From Terriglobia bacterium (GTDB lineage Bacteria > Acidobacteriota > Terriglobia > Terriglobales > Acidobacteriaceae), in NCBI GenBank assembly GCA_020073525.1, contig JAIQFA010000035.1:1-47032 (forward strand): a stretch of 47,032 nucleotides of DNA, in the 5' to 3' direction. The translations under genes were made by a program, and so were the position numbers. Of this stretch, positions 1 to 8,702 are shown piece after piece. Below the pieces are notes generated by a model. That model did not search any database, was not told where the DNA came from, and saw nothing but the letters and a program-made list of their open reading frames with translations. Each line of letters starts with the position of its first letter. The stretch's first letter is position 1.

Positions 1-2655
1 AAGCCGCGTCTCTACAGAAGAGACTATAAACAGATAGCGGAGTTGTCCCTCGTAGCGCCTCAGGAGCGAATATAGCGGTTCGGAGGCCGTGAGGTGCACC
101 TGGGCTTCGAGGCCCGTGCCAATCAGTTTGTTGTTGCGCGCCTCTTCGAGAGCCTTCAGTACGTCGTCGCGGACGGAGCGCAGCGTGTTCCAGTCATCAT
201 CGGTTTTGGACTTGGAGCTGCCTTCCGCGGTTATTTCAGCCGGGGAAGGGAACAACGCGAGGTGCACGCTCTCTTCGCGGCCTGCGGTCTGCGGGAGGTA
301 TTGCCAGATTTCCTCGCAGGTAAAGCTCATGATCGGCGCGAGCAGACGGACCAGCGCTTCGCCGATGCGCCAGACCGCGGTCTGTGCACTGCGACGGCCC
401 TGCGATTTCGGCGCTGAAATGTAGAGCCGGTCCTTGAGCACATCGAAGTAGAAGGCGCTCAAGTCGACGATGCAGAAATGGTTCACCCGGTGATAGATCC
501 TGTGGAAGGCGAACTCGTCGTATCCATTGCGAACGTCAGCCGCAAAAGAGCACGTCTGCCGCAGCATGTACTGGTCAAGTTCTTCCATCTTCTCGAACGG
601 CACCGCATCTTTCACCGGATCGAAATCGTAAAGATTGCTCAAGATGTAGCGGAAGGTATTGCGAATTTTCTTGTAGTTTTCGCCTACCCGCTGCATCAGC
701 GCTTCGGAGCCCACGACGTCTTCGCGGAAATCAACGGATGCAGTCCAGAAGCGTACGATTTCTCCGCCGAGGCGGCTGGCGATATCCACCGGATCGACGT
801 CGTTACCGCGCGACTTCGACATGGCCTGGCCTTTTTCGTCGAGCGTCCAACCGGGCGTGACGACGCCGCGATAGGGCGGGCTGGCGTGAGTGCCCATGGC
901 GCAGAGCAGGGAAGACTGGAACCATCCGCGGTACTGATCGCCACCTTCAAGGTAGAGATCGGATGGCCACGGATAGCTGGGCTCATCTGCGACTAATGCG
1001 AGATAGCTCGTTCCAGATTCCAGCCAAACGTCAAAGATGTCTGTTTCCTTTTCGAACTTCGTGCCACCGCAATGCGGACACTTTGTTCCGGCGGGAACGA
1101 TGGTGTCAGGTTCGGAAGTAAACCAGGAATCGGCGCCGGCGCGCGCGAAGAGTTCGACGACCTTGCGATTGATGGCATGGTCGTTGAGCGGCTTGCCGCA
1201 GCTCTCGCACAGAAAGACGGCGATCGGCACTCCCCAGACGCGCTGGCGCGAAATGCACCAGTCGGGCCGGGTTTGAATCATGTTCGAAAGCCGTTCTTCA
1301 CCCCACGCCGGATCCCATTTGACATTCTTGATTTCGCTGAGCGTGCGCGAGCGTAGCGTGTCGTCTTTCCCCTTGCCGCCGGGCATGGGCGTTTCCATCG
1401 AGATAAACCACTGCTCGGTGGCGCGGAAGATCACGGGATTATGGCAGCGCCAGCAATGCGGATACGAGTGCTGGGTCTTTTCGGTGTGCAGCAGTGCGCC
1501 GCGGCTCTTGACCAAGTCGATGATGGGCTGATTGGCGTCCCAGACGCGCTTGCCGTCGTACTCAGGCAGGCCGTTGCGCAGGATACCTTTTTCGTCCACG
1601 TTGCTGGTGGCGTCGAGGCCATACTTCACGCCGGTGACGAAATCTTCCGCGCCGTGCGAAGGGGCGGTGTGGACCACGCCGGTGCCAGTGTCCATGGTGA
1701 CGTAGTCGGCGAGCACGCCGAGAACTTTGCGGTCGAGGAACGGGTGCTGGAAGTTGAGGCGCTCGAGTTTGCGTCCGGGGAAGTGGGCGAGTTCACGCGG
1801 GTTGGCGAGGCCACATTTTTCGGCGGCATCTTTCGCCAACTTTGAAGCGACGATGTAGACCTCACCACCGGATTCGAGAGCAACGTATTCTTCGTCAGGA
1901 TGAAAAGCGACGGCCATGGAAGCGGGTAGCGTCCATGGAGTCGTGGTCCAGATGATGGTGGAAAGTTTCTTGCCGGCAAGGGCGGCATCGATAGTCGCCG
2001 GATCGTCGAGCAGCGCGTACTTCACCCAGACCGTTGAGCTGGTGTGATCCTCGTATTCGACCTCGGCTTCCGCGAGCGCGGTCTCGTCGTGCATGCACCA
2101 GTACACGGCGCGCAGGCCCTTGTAGACGAACTCATTCTCGTAGAAAGAGAAGAAAGTGGAGAGCACCACCGACTCATATTGCGGAGTCATGGTGGCATAC
2201 GGTTTGTCGAAGCGCCCGAAGACGCCAATGCGCTTGAACTGCTGCCGCTGCAGGTCGAGGAATTTCTCCGCGTACTTGCGGCATTCGGCGCGGACATCGG
2301 TCGGACGCATCTGGAGCTTCTTGCCGCCGAGTTCCTTGTCGACCTTGATTTCGATGGGCAGGCCGTGGCAATCCCAGCCTGGTACGTAGGGCGCGTCGAA
2401 ACCAGACATGGTTTTGGACTTGACGATGAAGTCCTTGAGGCACTTGTTCATGGCCGTGCCCAGGTGGATCGGTCCGCTGGTGTAAGGCGGTCCGTCGTGG
2501 AGGATGTAGGTGGACGCCCCCTTGCGCACCTCGCGGATGCGCTCGTAGATGCGCTGCTCCTCCCACCGAGCCAGTATTTTGGGCTCGTTTTGGGGCAGGC
2601 CTGCCTTCATGGGGAAGCCGGTTTTGGGCAAATTGATGGTCGATTTCAGGTCCAT
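1..2655 (-). CDS. ileS: Isoleucine--tRNA ligase, 3' end cut by window edge
   Basis: Cytoplasmic class I aminoacyl-tRNA synthetase that charges tRNA-Ile. The frame reads from ATG at 2655 (MDLKSTINLPKTGFPMKAGL, the typical IleS N-terminus) to the left edge without a stop, giving 885 codons, so only about the last 50 residues of a usual ~940 are missing. The HIGH-type signature is PPYTSGPIHLGT (HLGT at residues 64-67) and the KMSKS loop is AMSKS at 611-615, with Ala in place of the first Lys. Two CxxC pairs (CESCG and CPHCGG) precede the catalytic loop, as in many bacterial IleS. The window edge falls inside the C-terminal anticodon-binding region. Function is certain; the C-terminus cannot be judged. 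Confidence 0.97.
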   Translation of the reverse strand, partial: MDLKSTINLPKTGFPMKAGLPQNEPKILARWEEQRIYERIREVRKGASTYILHDGPPYTSGPIHLGTAMNKCLKDFIVKSKTMSGFDAPYVPGWDCHGLPIEIKVDKELGGKKLQMRPTDVRAECRKYAEKFLDLQRQQFKRIGVFGRFDKPYATMTPQYESVVLSTFFSFYENEFVYKGLRAVYWCMHDETALAEAEVEYEDHTSSTVWVKYALLDDPATIDAALAGKKLSTIIWTTTPWTLPASMAVAFHPDEEYVALESGGEVYIVASKLAKDAAEKCGLANPRELAHFPGRKLERLNFQHPFLDRKVLGVLADYVTMDTGTGVVHTAPSHGAEDFVTGVKYGLDATSNVDEKGILRNGLPEYDGKRVWDANQPIIDLVKSRGALLHTEKTQHSYPHCWRCHNPVIFRATEQWFISMETPMPGGKGKDDTLRSRTLSEIKNVKWDPAWGEERLSNMIQTRPDWCISRQRVWGVPIAVFLCESCGKPLNDHAINRKVVELFARAGADSWFTSEPDTIVPAGTKCPHCGGTKFEKETDIFDVWLESGTSYLALVADEPSYPWPSDLYLEGGDQYRGWFQSSLLCAMGTHASPPYRGVVTPGWTLDEKGQAMSKSRGNDVDPVDIASRLGGEIVRFWTASVDFREDVVGSEALMQRVGENYKKIRNTFRYILSNLYDFDPVKDAVPFEKMEELDQYMLRQTCSFAADVRNGYDEFAFHRIYHRVNHFCIVDLSAFYFDVLKDRLYISAPKSQGRRSAQTAVWRIGEALVRLLAPIMSFTCEEIWQYLPQTAGREESVHLALFPSPAEITAEGSSKSKTDDDWNTLRSVRDDVLKALEEARNNKLIGTGLEAQVHLTASEPLYSLLRRYEGQLRYLFIVSSVETRL

Positions 2656-2952
2656 CGGCACTCGTTAGGTTCTCCCAACTGATTGAATCTTTTCATTATA
2701 TAGGGAACGCGGAAGGACACGTCTGTTGGGGCAGCCGCACCCCGGTCGGAATTCAAAAAGTACTGTTTCGTGTCCAGAAAAAGCGTGTACAATTTTCAGC
2801 AGGTCGAACCCTGCACGCATCTAATTGACTGGGAAACATCGGGCCGGGTAGGTTCGCCCGTCTCACAGACGAATTTTTTACGGGCGTTGCGGAGCGCTCA
2901 CGCATCTAAATGAGCGTCCCGGTACCGTAAAAGCATTATTGCTTGAGAAACT
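2656..2952. other. Intergenic region between divergent ileS and tonB
   Basis: About 300 bases separate the divergently transcribed ileS and tonB genes and should hold both promoters. I see no small gene, tRNA or T-box-like specifier structure. A TACAAT hexamer at 2788-2793 could be a -10 for tonB, with a poor -35 (TTTCGT) 16 bases upstream. Nothing else is supported. Confidence 0.5.
2788..2793 (+). promoter_or_regulatory. Possible -10 box for tonB
   Basis: TACAAT lies 160 bases before the tonB start and matches five of six bases of the sigma-70 -10 consensus. The nearest -35 candidate (TTTCGT at 2766-2771) is weak, so this is a low-confidence promoter. Confidence 0.3.
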
Positions 2953-3948
2953 ATGGCAGAATTTGAAGCACCACAGAATCCGCTGGGTCCAGAACCCGAA
3001 CTGCATCTGCTCCTGACCAACCAGACTCTGGATGAGCCACTGTGGAAATCCCTGTTCCGCAACATTGACGACTTCTTCTTTCCCAAGAAACTTCCTCCGC
3101 TGGTCCTGACCTCGAAGCCCGTTCCGGTGCGCGACATCTGGGGTTTCTACAATTACAAGGGACGCGGCGCGGCCGGCTCGACCGTCATCCACATTCTGGC
3201 TCTGGCGCTCATCATCGCAGCCACCTACCTGGGAAGGAAGATTGTTGAGGTTGCCAAGCCGAAAGAAACCGTCCTGCTGATCGCACCCGACGACCTGCCT
3301 GTCTTGGAGCCCTCGAAGAGTCGAAGCGGCGGCGGTGGTGGTGGCGGCGATCGCGACAAACTGCAAGCATCGCCGGGACGTTTACCCAAGCAGTCCATGC
3401 AGCAGCTCACTCCGCCCATGGCGGTAGTGCGCAACCTGCATCCTCTGCTCGAAGTGCCGCCGACCATCGTGGTTCCGCCTCAGGTTCACCTGCAGCAGCC
3501 CAACATGCCCGATTTGGGCGACCCGATGTCGCATCTGCCGTCTGTGCCCTCGAATGGAACTGGCTCCGGCGGCGGTATCGGTTCCGGTAGCGGCGGTGGC
3601 GTTGGTTCAGGCGAAGGTCCTGGTTTCGGTCCTGGTCGCGGCGGAGGCACTGGCGGCGGCGTGTTCCACGTTGGCGGCGGAGTCTCGGCTCCCAAGAAGA
3701 TTTATGATCCCGACCCGGAGTATTCCGAAGAAGCCCGGAAGGCAAAATATCAGGGGACGTGCGTTCTGTACGTGATCGTGGGGTCAGATGGCCGGCCGCG
3801 CGACATCCGCGTATCCCGAACCCTAGGCTTGGGACTGGATGAAAAAGCGATCGAAGCCGTGAAGTCCTGGCGCTTCGAGCCTGCGTTGAAGGATGGCAAG
3901 CCGGTCGCGGTAGCGATTAACATCGAAGTCGATTTTCGATTGTATTGA
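2953..3948 (+). CDS. TonB-family energy transducer
   Basis: 331-residue inner-membrane protein expected to carry proton-motive-force energy to outer-membrane TonB-dependent receptors. It has a cytoplasmic N-terminal segment of about 70 residues, one membrane helix near residues 74-94 (VIHILALALIIAATYLG), a periplasmic linker with a very Gly-rich stretch around 200-240, and a C-terminal TonB domain from about 255 (PDPEYSEEARKAKYQG ... VKSWRFEPALKDGKPV). The Gly-rich linker replaces the Pro-Lys linker of enterobacterial TonB, a style common in acidobacterial TonB-like proteins. No exbB or exbD is adjacent. The ATG is preceded by TTGAGAAACT, a modest ribosome site. An intrinsic terminator follows closely. 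Confidence 0.9.
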   Translation: MAEFEAPQNPLGPEPELHLLLTNQTLDEPLWKSLFRNIDDFFFPKKLPPLVLTSKPVPVRDIWGFYNYKGRGAAGSTVIHILALALIIAATYLGRKIVEVAKPKETVLLIAPDDLPVLEPSKSRSGGGGGGGDRDKLQASPGRLPKQSMQQLTPPMAVVRNLHPLLEVPPTIVVPPQVHLQQPNMPDLGDPMSHLPSVPSNGTGSGGGIGSGSGGGVGSGEGPGFGPGRGGGTGGGVFHVGGGVSAPKKIYDPDPEYSEEARKAKYQGTCVLYVIVGSDGRPRDIRVSRTLGLGLDEKAIEAVKSWRFEPALKDGKPVAVAINIEVDFRLY

Positions 3949-3980
3949 ACCTGCAGAGAAAATTTTGGGAGCCCAGAAGG

Positions 3981-4008
3981 CGGCCGCGCAAGCGGCCGTT
4001 TTTGTTTT
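3981..4008 (+). terminator. Intrinsic terminator of tonB
   Basis: A perfect 7-bp stem CGGCCGC/GCGGCCG with a GCAA loop (3981-3998) is followed by TTTTTGTTTT. It begins 33 bases after the tonB stop codon and is a textbook Rho-independent terminator. Confidence 0.88.
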
Positions 4009-4132
4009 CAGCGAAGGAAACGACCGAGCGGGCAGCCGCGAAGCGGCGGTACAGGAAAGCCCGGCACGTTAATGCCGTCAGGTCAGATGTGGAATGAGGC
4101 GAGGCCGCTTCAGCGGACGGCACTTCTATCGT

Positions 4133-4954
4133 CTATTCCTTCAAGTCCACGTGCAGCACATTTTCTACAGGAAGGCCCAGGAATCGCGTTCCCATTCTTC
4201 TGAATTTATCCGCGGAATCGGTCGCAAAGAACTTGAGCCCGGGGACGCCTCTCCGCTTGCTTGTGTCGGAGAGCGGCTCGATCTGCAACTGGCGCGCCAC
4301 GTCATGCGCCGTCGACTCGGCCGAGTCCACGATGGCGACGTGCTCCGGCACCACTCGCCGCAACAGTGGCTTGATCAGCGGGTAGTGGGTGCAGCCAAGG
4401 ACCAGCACGTCGGCATCCTGCGCTTCGTCCGAAAAAGCTTCCGCCAGGTAAATCTTCGCCACCTGCTCGGTTACCGGATGTTCCACCCAACCCTCTTCGA
4501 CCAGGGGCACAAACAGAGGACACGCCTTCTCGCGCACCGCGACGCTGCGCATTTCGAGCGCCTGGCGGTAGGCATGGCTGCTGATGGTCGCATCCGTGCC
4601 GATGACGACCACTTTTCGCTTCCGGGTAGCAGCCACCGCGGCGTCCGCTCCCGGTTCGATGACACCGATCACTTCCACTGCCGCCGCCGCTTTGATTTCG
4701 GGCAGCGCCAGTGCCGTGGCGGTGTTGCAGGCGATCACGAGCAATTCCGCTCCGTGATCCTGTAAATAGCGCACCGCGCCGACCGCGTAGTGCGCGACCG
4801 TGGCCGCCGACTTCGATCCATAGGGCAGGCGGGCGGTGTCGCCGAAGTAGAGATAGTCGGCATCGGGAACCTGGCCGATCAGCGCCTGCAGCACGGTGAG
4901 GCCGCCTACGCCTGAGTCAAAGACGCCGATCTTCGGCCGACGTGAATTGGGCAC
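4133..4954 (-). CDS. murI: Glutamate racemase
   Basis: 273 residues. Cytoplasmic, cofactor-independent racemase that makes D-glutamate for peptidoglycan. The N-terminal signature IGVFDSGVGGLTVL holds the catalytic-site Asp13 and Ser14. The two catalytic cysteines are visible as VIACNTAT (Cys76) and LGCTHYPL (Cys188), so both half-sites are intact. The start is GTG at 4954. The upstream DUF4242 gene ends 12 bases away, so the two are probably co-transcribed. Length is normal for the family. Confidence 0.96.
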   Translation of the reverse strand: MPNSRRPKIGVFDSGVGGLTVLQALIGQVPDADYLYFGDTARLPYGSKSAATVAHYAVGAVRYLQDHGAELLVIACNTATALALPEIKAAAAVEVIGVIEPGADAAVAATRKRKVVVIGTDATISSHAYRQALEMRSVAVREKACPLFVPLVEEGWVEHPVTEQVAKIYLAEAFSDEAQDADVLVLGCTHYPLIKPLLRRVVPEHVAIVDSAESTAHDVARQLQIEPLSDTSKRRGVPGLKFFATDSADKFRRMGTRFLGLPVENVLHVDLKE

Positions 4955-4966
4955 AGTGATCAGATT

Positions 4967-5242
4967 TCAACCTTCCGCCGTGGTCGGACCGATGACCGAC
5001 CGGACTGCGGAAATGCGATTTGCCGGAAACCCTCCCTGGCGGGCATGCTCGCGAACCGCTTCTTCGTTGGGGGCAATGTAGATACAGTAGATTTTGTCGT
5101 CGGTGACGAAGCTTTCAAGCCACTGAACCTGCGGACCGATTTTCTGGAGAACGCCGCAGGACTTCTGCGAAATGGCCTGGAGTTCCTGTTGCGTCAACTT
5201 GCCGGCGTTGGGAATCTCGCGCTCGATGACATATTTTGGCAT
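4967..5242 (-). CDS. DUF4242 family small protein
   Basis: 91 residues from the ATG at 5242 (MPKYVIEREIPNAGKLT), chosen because AGGAG sits about 9 bases upstream; an in-frame start at 5302 lacks such a site. The sequence fits the DUF4242 family of ferredoxin-fold proteins, some of which are described as nickel-binding; the cellular role is unknown. Visible features are VQWLESFVTDDKIYCIYIAPNEEAVREHA and a C-terminal GFPANRISAVRSVIGPTTA. It precedes murI by 12 bases, probably in one transcript, but nothing links it functionally to peptidoglycan. Confidence 0.85.
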   Translation of the reverse strand: MPKYVIEREIPNAGKLTQQELQAISQKSCGVLQKIGPQVQWLESFVTDDKIYCIYIAPNEEAVREHARQGGFPANRISAVRSVIGPTTAEG

Positions 5243-5334
5243 GGTGCGCTCCTGTCTGTTTGGAGTTTTGACTGCTGTGACTGCGAAGCCGGATTCTAGC
5301 ACCGCCGGAACTCAGCCGACACCGCAAAGCGTTT

Positions 5335-6339
5335 CTATCTCAATGCGCTAACTTTTGTAGGCGCCGAGTCTACATCTTGAAACGAGAATGCGATTGAAAC
5401 ATTCGGATACTCCTTCCCGCCGATTTCCACATACGGATAGACAAAATAGTTCAGCGGCGGACCGTCCTGGGCGGGGGCGAGTTTCAGGTCGCGCCCTTGC
5501 GTGAACTGAACCCGGTTCACATCGTGTGCCCCAAAAAAGTAATCGTGTTTCTCCTGATGCTTCCAGGCCTCCGAAATATCGACCGGGACCCACCCCGTCG
5601 AATCCAGGTAGAACTCCGCCCAGCAGTGGTATCCGGGAATCTCGGCGGAATGTTTATCGGCCGGAAGCGGGAAGCCGATCTGAAAGCGAGCTGGAATCTT
5701 CTCCGCCCGCGCCATCGAAATGAAAACGGAGTGGAAATCGGTGCAGTTGCCATGCTTCGAATCGCAGGCCCACAGCGTGTCGCCGTGCCCCCAGCCGCTG
5801 CCGTTTTTGTCATATTTCATGGTGCGAAAAACGTATTCGTAGATGTCCTTCGCCCTTTCGAGGGGAGTGGTGGCACCCTTTGTTTCCTGCTCGGCCAATT
5901 GCGCAGGAACTCCGGTCACCGGCACCAGCCGGTCCGGCTCAAGAAAGCGCGCCAACTCGACGTGCGGCACTTTCGCAGACGGCGTGCCAGGAAGCGGTTT
6001 CCCGTTCACCAGCACCACGTGCTCCCTCCGCACGACGTCGTAGTCCACAGAGAACTTGTACTCGCTCTTCTCGGCTTTCGCGGTTTCGGCGTACAGAACT
6101 TCGTTCCCGTATTCCGGTTGGGGAACCTGCTTCAGTGGCAAGTCGCTGCTTTTGGAAGTAACTTTCACATCCTGGAAAGCGTCGGAGTGGGCCAAGGGAA
6201 TCTACACTCGCACGTGCTCGCCGGGGCTGACATTTTTCACGGTAAATGCATAGTGGAAAACGAAGTGGCGCTCGTTCTGGGCAAGAGCGGGCAACGACGA
6301 CAATACGAGCAACAGGGGAAGCAGAGATCGACGCAGCAT
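5335..6339 (-). pseudogene. Secreted transglutaminase-like protein interrupted by an in-frame TAG
   Basis: From ATG 6339, with AAAGGA 8 bases upstream, the frame encodes a clean signal peptide (MLRRSLLPLLLVLSSLPALA) and the start of the mature protein. It then meets TAG at 6204-6202 (codon 46) in the context HVRV-stop-IPLAHSDAFQ, and runs on open to 5335. Related proteins usually have a VxVWIPLP-like motif there, so the stop most simply replaces a Trp codon (TGG to TAG). The downstream part keeps the transglutaminase core, with the triad expected at Cys199 (HGNCTDFHS), His238 (GYHCWAEF) and Asp254 (VPVDISEA). A restart at TTG 6195 would lack export. It may be a pseudogene, a readthrough gene or a base error. 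Confidence 0.85.
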
Positions 6340-6665
6340 GACGCATCCTTTCGACGATGGATCGCTGGTTGAGAAGCGGCTACTGAGGAACAGGGAAACG
6401 GCCGACGGACGTTTTAGGTGGGACTAGCGTCAGGTGAAACCGCGGCCAGAGAGTCGAGGCGTGCACCGCATAGTTCCGCAGTCTGCCTGTTAAAGCGGCG
6501 TCCTGTCAAATCCAGCAGTACGATCAACCACCAAGGACACGAAGTAGCACTAAGGAAGCTCTTAGAGAATCAACCTTAGTGGACCTTCGTGTCCTTGGTG
6601 GTTGATGCGCAACCTTGATCTCGTGCAGTTGCTTGACCCATCCACCGCCCGTTATCCTTCTGGCC
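6340..6665. other. Intergenic region carrying a large palindrome
   Basis: This stretch separates the divergent transglutaminase and ftcD genes. Its only clear structure is the near-perfect 32-bp inverted repeat at 6523-6606, listed separately. No further gene is supported. The promoters of both neighbours should lie here, but I cannot place them. Confidence 0.6.
6523..6606. repeat. Palindromic element, 32-bp inverted repeat
   Basis: The left arm 6523-6554 and right arm 6575-6606 are reverse complements at 29 of 32 positions, around a 20-base spacer. The arms begin ATCAACCACCAAGGACACG and the motif recurs inside as a roughly 9-10 base period (CCACCAAGG, ACACGAAG, CACTAAGG). A related element lies at 20301-20363. 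Intergenic placement, symmetry and internal periodicity suggest a dispersed REP-like element rather than a terminator, since no T-run follows on either strand. Confidence 0.8.
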
Positions 6666-8141
6666 ATGCCCAGCACTCTTGTCGAATGCGTTCCTAATTT
6701 TTCGGAAGGCCGCGATAAGGCCAAAGTCGATGCCATTGTCGAAGCCATGAAGATTCCCGGCGTCTATCTTCTTGACCGGGAGATGGATTCCGACCACAAC
6801 CGCTGCGTGATCACCCTGGTCGGCGAGCGCGAAGCGATCCAGGAAGCGGCCATTCGCGGGGTAGGGAAGGCTGCCGAGTTGATCGATCTCACCAAGCATC
6901 AGGGGGCTCACCCCCGCATGGGCGCTGCCGATGTAGTGCCCTTTATCCCCATTGACGGCGTCACCATCGAAGACTGTGTCGCTATGGCGCGCCACGTCGG
7001 AGCCGAGATCGCGAAGCGTTTCCAGATTCCGGTCTATCTTTACGAAGCCGCCGCGGCCACGCCCGAACGGCAGAACCTGGAAAATATTCGTCGCGGCCAG
7101 TTCGAAGGCATCCGCGCCGACATTGCGACGAATCCCGCGCGCAAGCCCGATTTCGGCGAGCCCCGTGTGCATCCGACCGCAGGCGCTACGGTGGTCGGTG
7201 CCCGCAAATTTCTGGTGGCCTACAACGTCTTCCTGAATACGCCCGACGTCGACATCGCCAAGAAGATCGCGAAGGCCGTGCGCTTTTCGAGCGGCGGTCT
7301 GCGCTACGTCAAGGGAGCCGGATTTCTGGTGCGCGGCATGGCTCAGGTTTCGATGAACCTGACCGACTTCGAGCAGACCCCCGTGCACCGTGCCTTCGAA
7401 TTCGTGAAACGCGAAGCGGCGCGATATGGCGTGATCCCCGTATCAAGCGAGATCGTGGGCTTGGTTCCAAAGAAGGCGCTCGAGCAAGCGGCGGAATGGT
7501 TTTTGCAGGTCGAAAACTTCGATTCCTCGCTCATCCTAGAAAACCGCCTGACCGCAGTAATGGGCGGCAAGATGGCTGTTGGCGGCTTGCGCGCCGGAGT
7601 CGAGCCCTTCATCGAACAACTGGCCGCTCCTACCGCGACTCCCGGAGGCGGGAGTGCCGCCGCCGCTAGCGGAGCCATGGCCGCCGGACTCGCGAACATG
7701 GTGGCATCCATGTCGCGTGGCAAGAAGGCGTATGTGCAGTATGAAAGCCAGCTCAGCGAAGCGATCGCCCGTCTCAGCCAGCTTCGCGAAGAACTCAAAG
7801 CCGCCATCGACGCTGACGCCGAGTCCTACAACCTTGTCATGAAAGCCTATAAGTCGGCGAAGGAGTCGGCCGATGGGGACGCTGCGATCAGCGCTGCTCT
7901 CAAACAGGCAACGAGCATTCCGTTGGGCGTCGCGGAAAGAGTAGTCGAGGTGGCGAAGATCGCCGCCAATCTGAAGCCGATCACCAACTCGAACATGAAG
8001 TCCGATCTGACGACCGCGATCGCGCTGGCAAAAGCTGCCCTCGAAGGCGCGCTCGCGAATGTCGAGATCAACCTCGATTCGCTGAAGGACGAGGCGTTCG
8101 TCAACGACACTCGGAAGCGCGCGGCGGCGCTGAAACGGTGA
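6666..8141 (+). CDS. ftcD: Glutamate formimidoyltransferase fused to formimidoyl-THF cyclodeaminase
   Basis: 491 residues from ATG 6666 (MPSTLVECVPNFSEGRD, the canonical family start); an upstream in-frame ATG at 6615 adds unrelated residues. Residues 1 to about 300 form the formiminotransferase domain, which moves the formimino group from formiminoglutamate to tetrahydrofolate. Residues from about 310 on (FIEQLAAPTATPGGGSAAAASGA) form the cyclodeaminase domain, which releases ammonia and yields methenyl-THF. This is the last step of one histidine degradation route. The fused arrangement is that of the animal enzyme and also occurs in some bacteria. No other hut genes are adjacent. The large palindrome ends 60 bases upstream. 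Confidence 0.95.
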   Translation: MPSTLVECVPNFSEGRDKAKVDAIVEAMKIPGVYLLDREMDSDHNRCVITLVGEREAIQEAAIRGVGKAAELIDLTKHQGAHPRMGAADVVPFIPIDGVTIEDCVAMARHVGAEIAKRFQIPVYLYEAAAATPERQNLENIRRGQFEGIRADIATNPARKPDFGEPRVHPTAGATVVGARKFLVAYNVFLNTPDVDIAKKIAKAVRFSSGGLRYVKGAGFLVRGMAQVSMNLTDFEQTPVHRAFEFVKREAARYGVIPVSSEIVGLVPKKALEQAAEWFLQVENFDSSLILENRLTAVMGGKMAVGGLRAGVEPFIEQLAAPTATPGGGSAAAASGAMAAGLANMVASMSRGKKAYVQYESQLSEAIARLSQLREELKAAIDADAESYNLVMKAYKSAKESADGDAAISAALKQATSIPLGVAERVVEVAKIAANLKPITNSNMKSDLTTAIALAKAALEGALANVEINLDSLKDEAFVNDTRKRAAALKR

Positions 8142-8162
8142 AGATATGGGTGGACTCTCGGC

Positions 8163-8499
8163 ATGATTCAGAGAAAAGCATCTGGCGTGGCAGACTGTTG
8201 TTCTAACGGTCGTTCTGTTGTGCGGGTTGACGGGTTGCCTCAAATGGCGAGACGACGAGTTCAGCCCGAGGCAGCCGGACAAAGTGCTGTTCGAGCGGGG
8301 CATGTCTGCAGTGGAGGACGGCCGCTTTGATGTTGTGCGTATGACTCTTCAGACGCTCATCAACACCTATCCAGATTCCGAGTACGCCGACAAAGCGAAA
8401 CTAGTATTGGAGGATCTGCCAATCGCGAAGTGCGGCGAGACATGGCTGACTCCTCCGCAGTGCGACCGGGGACTTACGCCGCCGCCATCCACGAACTGA
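8163..8499 (+). pseudogene. Short BamD-like lipoprotein with apparent +1 frameshift in its signal peptide
   Basis: An open frame (TTG 8218 to 8499) encodes QPDKVLFERGMSAVEDGRF ... TLQTLINTYPDSEYADKAKL, which matches the start of acidobacterial BamD/YfiO-type tetratricopeptide lipoproteins. It then diverges into a short Cys-containing tail and stops, where BamD continues for over 200 residues. No normal start exists in this frame. Removing one A from the run at 8174-8177 joins it to ATG 8163 and gives MIQRKHLAWQTVVLTVVLLC then GLTGCLKW, a textbook lipoprotein signal with lipobox LTGC. So either one base was inserted (in nature or in assembly), or the protein starts at TTG and is not exported. 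Even repaired it would have only about 111 residues. Confidence 0.6.
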
Positions 8500-8702
8500 G
8501 CCGTATTTTTCGCGCAAATGACCCCGATTCCCGCGTTCTAAGACCATGCCGGCAGGACGCACTTTAGTTACGGTACCACCCCGCACATTAGGGACTAAAA
8601 TAGGTTAGAACACTGAAAGACTGCCAGAGATCACCAACGTCCGCTTTGCGGCTTGCATCTAAGCTGGCATACCTTTTTGAGGACTTCGTTTTGAGGAATT
8701 CT

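Noticed and set aside
4085..4130. CCGCT-GA-AGCGG hairpin downstream of murI
   Set aside because: It has a very short loop and no T-run on the minus strand, so a terminator call is not justified.
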